From: Axinella damicornis
Taxonomy: Eukaryota > Porifera > Demospongiae > Axinellida > Axinellidae
Assembly: GCA_963931865.1 (NCBI GenBank)
Contig: OZ007510.1
Span: 15,232,111 to 15,296,110 of the forward strand
DNA: 64,000 nucleotides
Reading direction: 5' to 3'
The notes beneath the pieces are model-generated. The model saw only the letters and a list, made by a program, of their open reading frames with translations, searched no databases and was not told where the DNA came from. Of the stretch, positions 1-12,186 are shown piece after piece. The stretch's first letter is position 1. Each line of letters starts with the position of its first letter. Position numbers and translations under genes: made by a program.

Positions 1-3000
1 CGGTCGCCAACGAAGCAGCTGCCAAGTCACAGGCCATCAAAGACGAGTGTGAGGAGGACCTGGCGGAGGCCCTCCCCGCACTGGAGGCCGCCCTGGCCGC
101 CCTTAACACCCTCACCTCCAAGGACATCACCCTCGTCAAATCCATGAAGGTGACCGGCAGAAGCTCACTGACACACGCACACACATTCATCTATGACACT
201 CTTTCGTCATTCATCATTCATGCCCCCCCCCCACACACACACACACACCACACACACACCACAGAACCCCCCTGCACTGGTGAAGCTGGTGATGGAAGCA
301 GTGTGTATCATGAAGGGAATACGTCCAGAGAGGAAACCGGACCCCTCTGGCAGCGGGAAGATGATCGAGGACTTCTGGGTCCCCTCACAGAAGGTGCTGG
401 GGGACATGAAGTTCCTTGACTCCCTCAAGAGCTATGACAAGGACAACATCTCACCTGCCATCATGAAGAAAATCCGAGAACAGTAAGGACAGTGGGGTCA
501 GTAGGGACATAAGGACAATAAGGCTATAATGTCCATTTGGCATTATCACATCATTATCCAACTCCAAGCTTGTGAGGGATGGCTTGTATATGGAGAAGAA
601 ATGTTCATCCCACATACATGTAGGAGAGTATACGTACATACATTTACTGCAGGCAATGTTTAAGTGAAGGTGTTGTTCCTAGATTTGTACGATCCTAGGA
701 TGGTTTGCTGTGATGCGTCCAGTGACAGCTTATGAGGATGTTGGAACTCTGGCATGTTTGGGAGGCCTCTTGATCCCGTCTCCGCTGTGATCAGAGTGGG
801 TGTATATCCTGCCTTCCTTGTTTCAGCAATCAGGTCATGGTATGGGTCTGCTTCATAGGAGGCTTCAAAGCAGACCATCAGCTCTGCCAGTGTAAGGGTT
901 CTGCATGATCATCATTCCACCACACAATGTCCCTCCCTTCCCTCCCTCCCTCCCTCCCTCCCTCCCTCCCCTCCCCTCCCCTCCCTCCCTCCCTCCCTCC
1001 CTCCCTCCCTCCCTCCCCTCCCCTCCCCTCCCTCCCTCCCTCCCTCCCTCCCTCCCTCCCTCCCTCCCTCCCTCCCTCCCTCCCTCCCTCCCTCCCTCTC
1101 CCCCTCCCTCCCTCTCCCCCTCCCTCCCTCCCTCCCCCTCCCTCCCTCCATCCCCTCCCTCCTCCTCCAGGTACTGCACCAATGTCAACTTCAACCCAGA
1201 GATCATCAAGACAGCATCTGCTGCGTGTGAGGGCCTCTGCCAGTGGGTGAGAGCAATGGAGGTGTACGACCGAGTGGCAAAGGTGGTGGCCCCCAAGAAG
1301 ATTGCACTGGGCGAGGCGCAGGCAGAGTTGGCCGTGCAGATGGCCAAGCTTAATGAGAAGAGAGCAGAGCTAAAGGCTGTGCTCGGTACGTACTCTGCAT
1401 GAGTGTTATGTGTAGATTGAAGGACAGCTGACACAAGGATTGTCACTGCTTTGTGTATTGTCGACTAGCTGCTGCTGTATCCATCAATGTTTTCTCTCCA
1501 CAGACAAGCTCCAATTGCTGAATGACGAGTTTGATGCCATGCAGCTCAAGAAGGCCTCCCTGGAGACCAACATCGACATCTGCAGTAAGAAACTGGACCG
1601 GGCGGAGAAGCTCATCGGGGGACTCGGGGGAGAGAAAGAGAGATGGGGGAAGGCCGCACACGACCTCGGAGAAAGGTAGGAAATAATTGACATCTATTCT
1701 TAACATTATGTCAGTGTACTAGGGAAGTAGCCTCGTTCCCAGGCTCCCCCGTGTGTGCGGCGCACATATGGAAGGCTAATTAAGTTAATGTTAATTGTAA
1801 ACTACTACAATTAACCTGAGCAATATTGTGACTACTCCCCCTCACCCCCTCCCAATTCTCTCCACACTCCCTCCCAATTCTCTCCACACTCCCTCCCCCT
1901 TCCCCCCACCCCCTCACCCCCTCCCACTTCTCCCCACACTCCCCCCTTACTCCCACCGCACTCCTTCCCCCTCCCCCCCCCCCCCCCCCCCCCCCCCCTC
2001 CACACTCCCTCCCGCTTCTCACCGCACTCCTTCCCCCTCCCCCCACACCCTAGGTACATCAACACCATGGGGGACGTACTCATCTCATCGGGGGTTGTAG
2101 CCTACCTCGGGGCGTTCACGGTAGACTTCCGACAGGAAGCCATCCATGAGTGGCACACCATCTGCCAGAAGAAGAAGATCCCCTGTTCCCCCACGTCCTC
2201 CGTCAATGCCACTCTCGGTGACCCGGTCAAGATACGTGCATGGAACATTTCTGGGCTCCCTGTGGACTCCTTCTCAGTGGACAACGCCATCATTGTCTCA
2301 AACTCACGCAGGTGGCCCCTCATGATTGACCCCCAGGGTATGTACACACCTTGTTCACTAGGACAATCTCCTTTGAGCTGTCATTGTTTCCAGACCTACA
2401 CAGTACATTGTACATTCATAAAGTGATATACTTGTTGTCATGACGTGTAGGTCAGGCCAACAAGTGGATAAAAAACCTGGAGCGTCCTAACAAGCTTTCA
2501 GTGATCAAACTGTCTGACCCGAACTATGCCAGGACCCTGGAGAACAGCATACAGGTAAGAGGTCATTTGATGAGGTGCACGTGTAACCGTGGTAACAAGG
2601 GGTATTGATGTCTCACAGTTTGGGACTCCTGTGCTGCTGGAGAACATCGGAGAGGAGCTGGACCCTCTGCTGGAGCCCCTGTTGCTCAAACAGACCTTCA
2701 GACAGGGAGGAGTCGATGTGAGTCATGCCCGTACCGGGTAGTTGGGTACTGTTAGGCCAGGAATATGCTGACAGAAGAGGCCTGGTTTAATTTATATCTC
2801 CCTCCATTGCAGTACATCCGTCTTGGAGAGAATGTGATTGAGTACAGCCAGGACTTTCGGTTCTACATCACGACCCGCCTCAGAAACCCCCACTACCTCC
2901 CAGAGGTCTCCGTCAAGGTGAGGTGCCCCTGTGGTCTTAGACTCCTCTGTAGAGACTAACTAAAGTGCATAATAATAAACAAGTATAGTTTATCACAATG

Positions 3001-3525
3001 TAATATAAACCTTTTGCTTATAGTTTATTGTACATGGATTGTACACATTACATATTACTGTTTCAAAAAGGTAAATAAACAAGTAGCTTCGCTCGCTCAG
3101 CTACTTCCTAATTCGCCTATTAGCAGTCCATCACTAGGTATATTGCTGCTCTCTGGCCCTGATTGCATCCGCTTCAGTTGCTGTTCCCCAATCGCGTCTG
3201 CTGCTGCTCCTAATTGCATCTGCTTCAGCTGCTGCTCCCTGATTGCGTCTGCTTCAGCTGGTGCTCCCTGATTGCGTCCGCTTCAGCTGCTGCACCCCGA
3301 TTGCGTCTGTTCTTCAGGAAGGTTCCAGCTGATATATATGTTCTTGGGCATTCTTTGCGGAGTTTAAAGTTCAGAGGTCGCGCACATCACTAGTGCACTA
3401 GTCAAGTCTAGTCCTGCCTCCCGAGCATCCCACTTCCGTAACGCACTCCCACACGCTTAAAATTAATGTATTGATAAGCATCTCTATCCACACATATACA
3501 CATACATGACATCTCTCACCCCCCC

Positions 3526-3556
<31 letters not shown>

Positions 3557-6500
3557 ACACACACATCCCCCCTCCCACACTGTCACTCACAGGTGGTGCT
3601 GCTCAACTTCATGATCACACCCCTGGGTCTGGAGGACCAGCTGCTGGGGATCGTGGCAGCAAAGGAAAAGCCAGAGCTTGAAGAGAAGAAGAACCAGCTT
3701 ATTCTGGAGAGCGCAGCGAACAAGAAACAACTGAAGGAGATTGAGGACAAGATCCTGGAGGTACTCTCAAGCTCTCAGGGGAACATCCTGGAGGATGAGA
3801 CAGCCATCAAGATCCTCTCCTCCTCCAAGACTCTCTCCGAGGAAATCCAGGCCAAGCAGGAGATTGCTGTTGCAACCGAGATAGAGATTGACGAGACACG
3901 TAATGGGTACCAGCCAGTGGCTACCCACGCCTCCACCCTGTTCTTCTCCATCACAGACCTAGCAAACATTGAGCCAATGTACCAGTACTCCCTCACGTGG
4001 TTCATCAACCTCTACGTGCAGTCCATCACCAACAGCCGGAAGTCTTCCGACCTACAGGAACGTATCGACTTCCTCAATGACCACTTCACACGCAGCATCT
4101 ACAACAATGTCTGCCGCTCCCTGTTTGAGAAGGACAAGCTGCTCTTCTCTTTCAAGCTCTGCATTGGACTCTTGAAAGGAAGGTGAGCCACAGTTGCACT
4201 GGTGGTCACATGACCATCACATGACAGTAACTTACCACTTTAAACAGCTGGCACATGAGACTTGGTTTGCCAGTACACAGCAAACCTATCATATACTTTG
4301 CTGCATGTGGATTGTCAATCGTGTTTCAACTTCCCAAGCATGTACTCTCCTACTCTACCACATGTATCAGGGGAGAGGTGGACGAGCAGGTGTGGCGGTT
4401 CCTTCTGACAGGCGGTGTGGCTCTAGAGAACCCTCACCCCAACCCCTTCCCCCAGTGGCTGAGTGAGAAGTCGTGGGGGGAGATCGTGAGGGCGTCCGAG
4501 CTCAAGAACCTCAAGGGCTGGATGAAAGGCAAGAAAATGTTATTGCATGTACCATTAAATACTGTTCATTGCGGCCACTCCCTCTCTCAGACTTTGGCCC
4601 AGTCTGGAAAGAGCTGTACGATTCTCCTGCTCCACACGAGGCCAAGCTTCCTGAGCCCTGGGAGACAAAGCTTCGTGGACTGGACAGGTACCCCCCCCCA
4701 CACACACACACACACACCCTTCCATGCTGAGCTTGTAACAATGCTCTGTTGGTCTCCCATCAGGATGGTTGTGCTTCGGTGCATCCGGCCAGACAAGATT
4801 TTGCCTGCTGTGCAGAACTTCATCGTGGACAGCATGGGCAGGCAGTACATTGAGCCACCAACCTTTGACCTTTCCGGTAGCTTTGCCGACTCCCACTGCT
4901 GTGCTCCCCTCATCTTTGTGCTGTCTCCCGGAGCCGACCCAATGGCCGGGCTGCTCAAGTTTGCAGAGGACAAGGGCTTTGGCGGAACACGATGCCAGTC
5001 CATATCTCTCGGACAAGGACAGGTAAAGCCCTCCGCCACATTGAATTGAAGTTAGACTCATGAAATCACTGAATCAGTTCAGTGTACTCTGTGCCTGCTT
5101 TGCAGTGGGGCTAGGGTTTGGGTTAGGATCAAACCTAACCCTGCGGTGAATGGAGATGTGAGCTAGAGATCCAACACTCTCTCCTCTGTATAGGGCCCTA
5201 TAGCAGCGAACATGATCACCCGCGCCATCCAGGGGGGGACGTGGGTCGTGCTTCAGAACTGTCACCTGGCCACCAGCTGGATGCCCAAACTGGAGAAGAT
5301 CTGTGAAGAGGTGATCTCCCCTGACAACACGCACAAAGATTTCCGTCTCTGGCTCACCAGCTATCCTTCTGACCACTTCCCAGTCTCCATACTGCAGAAT
5401 GGTAGGAACTGTCACTTAGCAACACTGCACATTTTAGAACCAATAGACCTTATTCGGCTAACGCGCGCCGACAATTGGCGGCAGATTCCAATTACTTGCG
5501 TGGGTGTTCCGCACAGCTGCAAACTATCTTTGCTAGCCCCCTGCACTTTTCCAAGTAACAATCATCAGTGAGTACAGTATTTCGGTTTGTGTAGGCGATA
5601 GAAGACTACATTGCAAGAGAGACCAGAACGTTTACGGCGGCAGGTTTCGACGTTTGTGAAAGCACTTAAAGACTGCCACAGGATTCCAACAGCAAGCACT
5701 CGGCACCACCATCCCAAGGCACTCTTGTGGTGTTTCTCCAGTGGCTATGGGAGAGCAGCACCATGCCTCTGTAAGCACTAGCTGATTAGAGTGGCTGTAG
5801 TAGTATCGTTCTCCATGGGTGTGGCTCGAGGTGGGTGTGCTTTGAGGGATGTGGCTCGCCAGCTAGTTGCTGGACGTGCTCTGCAAGGCAGCTACTAGTG
5901 CCTTTTCAGTAGATAAATGCGCTCGAAAGTGTGGCTCAGCTAGCGCCGACTTTGCAATACGCTCTTTAGTGTACTTTCAGCCCTACAGCTGTCCCGGAGC
6001 ACCTTCACAAACATCGAAACTTGTCTCTCGTGAATGTGCTCTCTCTCTTGCAGCGAGTCTTCTGTCACCTACACAAAGTAATGTACTGTATTCACTGATG
6101 GTCGTTACCTGAAAACGTATGCACAGTTAGCAAGAAGCTAGTTTATAACAGTTGCAGCTGTGCGTAACGCCCACGCAAGTAATTGGAATTTGCCGCCAGT
6201 GTCGGCGCGTGTTAGCCGAATAAGGTCTATTGTGAAACTGCCAGTTGGTGAAATGGGATTACAGACAGTTCAGATCCCCCACCCACTCATATCCACACCC
6301 ACACACCCACCCATGTGCACACACACACACACACACACCCCTCTCTCCAGGGGTGAAGATGACCAATGAGCCTCCAAAGGGTCTGAGGGCCAACCTCCTT
6401 CGCTCCTATCTCAATGACCCCATCTCCGACACAAACTTCTTTGAGGGATGCAATAAAGTAAGATGCTGTATAGGACGCTGTATAGGACGCTGTATAGGAC

Positions 6501-8994
6501 GCTTGTCAGTGAGTGGATGCAGCAATCTACTGCAAGTACTGAGCACATGGTCACTGATTCCCCCTCCCTCCACTCCTCCCCACTCAGCCCAAAGCCTGGC
6601 GGAAGCTGCTGTTTGGACTCTGTTTCTTCCATGCACTAGTGCAGGAGAGGAGAAAGTTTGGGGCCCTTGGCTGGAACATCCCATACGAGTTCAATGAGTC
6701 TGACCTCAGGATCAGCATGAGGCAGCAGCAGGTCAGTACAGTGTCATGTGACATTCATAGGAATCAAGTGAGAACCATGTGATAATCATATGAGAGTCAT
6801 GTGACATATTAAATGGATTGATGATGTAATCATTTGTGTCTAAGATGTTCCTGAACGAGTACGAGGAGCTCCCGCTAGACGCTCTGACCTACTTGACCGG
6901 ACAGTGCAACTATGGGGGTCGTGTGACGGATGACTGGGACAGGAGGCTGCTGGTCTCCCTCCTCTCCATCTTCTACTGCAAAGAGATCATCGACAATGAT
7001 GGACACACGTGAGGCAGGGAAGATGGGCCCTTCAACAAACATCAAAGCTTCCACACATGATCCAATAATAATACTAATGTCCAGACTTCAGTAGTTAGCC
7101 TAGAATTGCCAAATTTGGCAGGCAGGCCTAGCTCGTCCATTGTGAGGTATGGGACCTGCTCATCCCTCTCCTCTCCAGGTTCTCCCCCAGTGGAAACTAC
7201 TATGCGCCCACGCATGGCGACTACCAGACCTACATGGACTACATTCGATCACTGCCCATCACCCCCCACCCAGAGGTCTTTGGCTTGCACGAGAACGCTG
7301 ACATCACAAAAGACCAGCAGGAGACACTGCAGCTGTTTGACAGCATCCTACTGACACTCCCCCGCCAGGTGGGAGGAGAGGGGAAATCCCCACAGCAAGT
7401 TGTGGACGAGCTAGCTGCTGATATTCTCTCCAAGCTTCCCCCGGATTTCAACCTTGAGAAGGTGATGGAACTCTACCCTGTGGTGTACAATGAGTCGATG
7501 AACACCGTGCTGCGTCAGGAGCTGATCCGGTTCAACCGTCTCACCTCGGTCGTGAGGAGCACGCTGCAGAACATCCAGAAGGCCATGAAGGGTTTGGTGG
7601 TGATGTCGGCCGAGCTAGAGGATGTCTTCAACAGCATGATTGTTGGTAAGGTTCCAGCTGTGTGGGCAGCCAAGTCCTACCCCTCCCTGAAACCACTGGG
7701 GAGCTACGTCACTGACCTCCTCACCAGGTGTGTGTGTGTGTGTTGTGTGTATGTATGCGCGCAAATACATGTAACTCAAAAGTTCAAACTTGAAGTTCAT
7801 CCATACACTACTACGAGTACTACTAATAAAACTTCTAGTAAATTAAAAGGGATTTAGTGATGGCCTGTCCAACTCCACCTCTCAAAATAGCAGAGAAACA
7901 AGGGGAATTGCCCATTCTCAGTCCATGATGTCTCCACTCAAGACGTCAGCTGTAATGTAATGCTGAACTCTTGGTCGCAAGTTGCCACTACGTCTACATA
8001 CCGTGATACATAGCATGGGTATCACGACTGTAGTAGGTAGTGCCGTCTACATACCGTGATACATAGCATGGGTATCACGACTGTAGTAGGTAGTGCCCTA
8101 GTAATGGTCTTTCACTAATGTACGATTCCATGAAAGTAGTTACTAGTATACATATACTATTGCAGGCTGAAGTTCTTCCAGGATTGGATTGAGCATGGCA
8201 CTCCCTCTGTGTTCTGGGTCTCTGGATTCTACTTCACCCAGTCCTTCCTCACAGGTAGATCACCTGTATCCTTACCTGTTCACTTCAGCTTCGGTTCCTC
8301 CTGCTAGGCCTAGTGGTACACCACCATGGAGGACCACCTCCCACACACACACACACTAAGCATATCCTTTGTGTGTGTTTTGTTAGGTGTGCTGCAGAAC
8401 TATGCACGACGTTACACTATCCCTATTGACCACCTTGGGTTTGAGTTTGAGGTGCTGAAGGAGGAGGGAGACATTGGCTGCAAGCCTGAGGATGGTGCCT
8501 ACATCAAGGTAGCCAGCATACTCTCACACACTGTGTAAACGGTCATCCCTCACATCACATTAAGTTAACCATCTCTGCTCCATAGGGCCTGTTTCTGGAT
8601 GGGGCACGTTGGGACAGGGAGAAGATGGTCATCGGAGAATCCCTGCCAAAGATACTCTATGATGCCCTACCAGTTGTATCCTCTCACTGGAGTACTGTAG
8701 TCGTTGCCCACATCAGTTTGATCGGAGGCTTCTCAGACGGTCATTTTCTGGAATGTCCTTATTGTCCTTGACATGATTCCCTCCCAGATCTGGTTGCAGC
8801 CTGGTGACAAGAACAAGTTTGAGGAAAGGTCAACCTATGCCACCCCCGTCTACAAGACTAGTGCACGCCGCGGTGTTCTCTCAACAACAGGCCACTCCAC
8901 CAACTATGTCTTGACCATCCAGCTCACCTCAGACAAACCACAGAGCCACTGGATCAACAGGGGTGTGGCCGTACTCTGCCAGCTTGACGACTGA
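1..8994 (+). CDS. Axonemal dynein heavy chain (DNAH3/7/12 group), C-terminal 1375 residues, 5' partial
   Basis: Force-generating ATPase heavy chain of an axonemal inner dynein arm. I see 21 exons: 1-149, 265-482, 1171-1385, 1504-1675, 2054-2337, 2451-2554, 2619-2717, 2813-2917, 3593-4182, 4371-4528, 4591-4687, 4764-5022, 5194-5401, 6351-6457, 6588-6731, 6845-7008, 7179-7727, 8166-8254, 8387-8508, 8586-8675, 8788-8994. All join in frame to the TGA at 8992. The sequence enters in stalk coiled coil 1, then gives the microtubule-binding head (starts [10 protein letters not shown]), coiled coil 2 (about residues 165-245), AAA5 ([20 protein letters not shown]), AAA6 ([31 protein letters not shown]) and the C-terminal domain ([20 protein letters not shown], last residues CQLDD). 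The motifs fit the DNAH3/7/12 clade; I cannot fix the paralogue. The intron after 4528 uses a GC donor; the others are GT-AG. No frame breaks seen. Several introns carry CA or CCCT repeats. Confidence 0.96.
230..262 (+). repeat. (CA)n microsatellite at a dynein intron 3' end
   Basis: A C-run followed by CA repeats ends two bases before the AG acceptor of dynein exon 2. Similar CA tracts sit close upstream of the acceptors at 3593 (3541-3563), 4764 (4692-4712), 6351 (6317-6338) and 8387 (8342-8356). Confidence 0.9.
925..1165 (+). repeat. (CCCT)n polypyrimidine tract in a dynein intron
   Basis: About 240 bp of CCCT/CCCCT repeats fills the 3' half of the intron 483-1170 and leads directly into the CAG acceptor at 1168-1170. 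It opens long frames on both strands, which are low-complexity artefacts. A second C-rich tract (1834-2050, with a run of C at 1973-1998) precedes the exon starting at 2054. Confidence 0.95.
3075..3450 (+). repeat. Dispersed repeat with GATTGCGTC(T/C)GCTTCAGCTG minisatellite
   Basis: Inside the dynein intron 2918-3592. It starts with a short palindrome (AAGTAGC...GCTACTT around 3081-3108) and continues with about 30-bp units containing GATTGCGTCTGCTTCAGCTG. The same palindrome and units occur in reverse orientation at 53925-54300. The tail (about 3320-3450) resembles stretches at 20110-20240 and, reversed, 45380-45450. Confidence 0.75.
5441..6232. mobile_element. MITE with about 90-bp terminal inverted repeats in a dynein intron
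   Basis: Both ends read CAATAGACCTTATTCGGCTA going inwards, and the inverted arms extend about 90 bp with few mismatches. The element is 792 bp, has no recognisable coding sequence, and fills most of the intron 5402-6350. I see no clear target-site duplication, so the superfamily is unassigned. Another origin, such as an inverted duplication, is not excluded. Confidence 0.85.
7991..8097 (+). repeat. Two tandem copies of a 53-bp unit
   Basis: CGTCTACATACCGTGATACA begins at 7991 and again at 8044, and the following sequence is repeated identically. It lies in the dynein intron 7728-8165. Confidence 0.9.
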
Positions 8995-10750
8995 GCACTG
9001 TCCTTTGATTTAGTAACTGGCTGTGAGCACATGCTGTATCAGGCAACCCGATCACTTGGTGTGAATGCACAGGTCAAATTATTGTGCCATTTATTGTTTG
9101 TGTGTGTGACTGTACAGATCACTAGCTATCCCATGAATGTTTTGAGGTACCACTTGCACCTTGAGTGCCATGACCTTAATGGGCATGAGTGGGCCAAATG
9201 CTTGCATGCTGTGCATGATTGTGTGTTGATCTTGGAGGCCCAGAATTTTGTCATTAATTCTATGGTATGTACGTACCCAGGCCTAAGGCTTCTCACCCCA
9301 GCAGTTTGCAGTACTGTGTATTATCAAGAGTTCATAACAATAAGAGTGTGCAACTACCACACCATCTCGACAGTATGATGTGGCAAACAGTGTGGTCAAC
9401 ATGTACATAGGCTGTGTTAACTCTGTATATATAATAATCACAATTTCACTACTTCACCACTGATTGTCTACGTCATACTCCCAGATGGTACAATGGATAC
9501 GGTATGGCAGTAGCACACTCTTATTGTTATGAACTCTTGGTATTATGTTGTATACAAATACGTGTACTATAGTATTCATCGAAGTCAGAAGTGAGGGTAA
9601 TTCAAACTTGACACTCAAAGATAATCCATTCCCACATACTATCTATACAGTATATTCTATGCTGTTAGTACACCTGCATGTTGTATGTATATTGCAGCAA
9701 AATGTGGTGGAAGAACGCCATGTCTGATAACCCTGATACCTGTTGTGTATTACCACCGTTGCACATGGCCCTCACAATGTGCTTTCTTGATTAAACATAG
9801 CAGCAAATTGCACCAACCGTGAGTGATGAAATTTCCTTGCTGCACTGGGAAATATTCACGCTCAGCGCTTCTTTACTCCATCGTTTGTCTTCGGGATGTG
9901 TATGTAAACCTACACCCTGTGTAGAAAGAAGCTATCCTGCGACAAACTCTATCTGTCTATCTAGCTATGTATCTAATCATGTACAGCTAGTGATTATTCG
10001 CACCACAGATATAGGAGTTAGCAGCTTGCGTTGAGGCATACAATTTACAACTGTCAAAACGTACATAATGAATTAGCTATCTGTCTCTGATCAGCCTATT
10101 GAATAATCAGTGCACATCATAATTACGCACAAATGAAAAACCATGCATACTAGTCGTCTCGGCCCCAGACCCAAACCACCCCAGCGCGGATCGCTTCCAG
10201 TATAAGAATGATGAGTACATATGAAGCCAGAAACTATATAACTAACACATACACACTACAAACAACGTCATGAAGAATCCCAGTATGTAATTATACGGCA
10301 AGGACCATAATTATCCTCCACAGAACTTTCCTACAAACATCATGCAAGGTATGTCATTCTATACTATTATGGGACCTGAGCACTCTGATTAAGTGCATGC
10401 ATGTATGTATGACAAAACCTCACTAGTACATGCAGAATTAAAGTACACTTGATGAAATCAGAACGGCACCTATATGGATGACCAAATCATCTTGAAGATT
10501 CTAGACAGACCAATTGAGATGATCACCGTCATCACTAATGCAGAGTTCATGCAAGCATGCTCAGTTTAGAGATGGTTTTCACATCAGAGTTGTATAACAC
10601 AATCACTCGCTTTGTTGCAACTCCTTGAACTGCATCAATGGGCTAGTATACTGTATAAGCATAATATTGAGTCCGACGGGGGGAGAGGGCTGCAACATAT
10701 GCTGTGACATTTGCGATATACGAGGTAGCGTACTGTATCTGCTGTCAGGC
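8995..10750. other. Dynein 3' flank and gene-poor spacer
   Basis: No protein family is recognisable. An ATTAAA near 9792 could serve dynein polyadenylation, but this is weak. The stretch includes the inverted repeat at 9320-9545. The remainder is AT-rich, with only short random frames. Confidence 0.5.
9320..9545. repeat. Inverted repeat with about 33-bp arms
   Basis: The left arm (about 9320-9352) contains AAGAGTTCATAACAATAAGA. Its reverse complement lies at about 9507-9540, with a spacer of roughly 155 bp. Probably a foldback/MITE relic; no target-site duplication established. Confidence 0.75.
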
Positions 10751-11081
10751 TGACCGTCAGGAAATTTTCAAAATCATGAAAATTCTCCGCCGCTGTTGTC
10801 ACTAGGCCAGAATATCAGCTTACCCACCAAGTGTGCCCGTCATGGTAGGGCCCCTCCCTTCTTATAATCAGCACTTTGGTCTCCAAGGCAAGGGCGGAGG
10901 TCGCGGGCAAGTCGCGTATTAATAATTCAATTACAATGCGAGTTTTGTTCTCTGGCTGTACTGTCAATTTTCGTGAACCTATTGACCTTTTGCAGAAGTT
11001 AATCATATAGCGTTTTAATTCACTGTACTAAAGCTGTATAGTAAGAATGCAGATTTAGACTGAAATTGCACGGCTACTGAC

Positions 11082-11153
11082 CAATGAAATGCGTATTTCA
11101 CTTTTTGCATGGCCTAGCAGTGCAAAAAGTGAAATACGCGTCTCATTGGTCAA
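11082..11153. repeat. Short near-perfect hairpin
   Basis: CCAATGAAATGCGTATTTCA is followed, after TTTTTGCA and an 11-base loop, by its near reverse complement ending in CATTGG at about 11150. Likely a small foldback MITE. Confidence 0.8.
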
Positions 11154-11573
11154 TAATGGCGCTCTCTGGCTAATCAGGCACGTAGCAACGACGGTTGTAA
11201 ACAGACGAGACCATGAAACAGAGAAAGAAGGCAGCTTACCTTGTTACTCGCAGCGAGTTGTTCTTTGCGTCTACCATGGTGTTTCTTATCGAACAAGAGT
11301 CGGCGAATTCTACAGCGCCCTGGCACGCTATCTGGCGACGAAAACACAATTTGAGACCGACATGATTGCCACACCTACCACCCCTCCCACTACCCGGTAC
11401 CGGCGCTACGTACACCGCTTACCGTAAGCATCTCCGTTCCACAGTAGCGTCTTCGATCGAAGTCGTGCATTCGTAGATTCTGGCTGATTCTGTCATGACA
11501 TTGTCTTCTTGTGCCTACTCTATTTATCTTAATTTGTTGGAAGAGAGCCGTCTAGCTATATGATTAACATGTG

Positions 11574-11730
11574 ATAGCATGGCTTGCAGTGCAATTTTGG
11601 GATAAATTGCACTCGTAATGCATTCAGGAAGGCAAATTGCACTCGGCTTCGCCTCGTGCAATTTATCGCCTTCCTGCATGAATGCATTACTCGTGCAATT
11701 TATCCCAAATTGCACTGCAAGCCATGCTAT
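11574..11730. mobile_element. 157-bp near-perfect palindrome (hairpin MITE)
   Basis: ATAGCATGGCTTGCAGTGCA at the left end is mirrored by ACTGCAAGCCATGCTAT at the right end. The arms stay complementary almost to the centre, with one single-base length difference. Internal GTGCAATTT motifs recur. There is no coding content. Confidence 0.85.
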
Positions 11731-12186
11731 TACATATACCAATTTGACATCGTGGAAAGTGTAGAGGCTGCCAGTGCCTGTCACGGCGTCGTTGTACGTT
11801 TGTGGGCGAAGTCTCAGTAAAGATGTTGTTGTTCGGGCGAAAGTTATTTGAGCCACAGCCGAGTTTGACTGACGGAAGGACACGAATCCAAAAGAGAGAT
11901 CCTGGATGTCCAGCAACTGTAGCTACTTTGCAGAAGCGTATAGTTTTTGTCTGACCGCTGAACACAGTGGCAGTACTACAGAGCCAAGTGTAGCCTAAAA
12001 TGTGTCCTTGAAGGTGCGGATTCTTACTTGTACTCGAGCGTCCTGCTCTGCCAAGCAGCTGTCCGTCTAAACTATAATATACGCTTCCGCATTCAGTTAT
12101 GAGAGTGGTACTCGTGAGCTGTGGTTGTCATGGACTTGTCAGGTATGTTTCTGATTTTATTCTGTGGTTTAGAATTGTTAGTATAA

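Noticed and set aside
905..1402. Long open frames on both strands over the CCCT tract
   Set aside because: Low-complexity repeat in a dynein intron; only the last part (1171-1385) is real coding sequence, as dynein exon 3.
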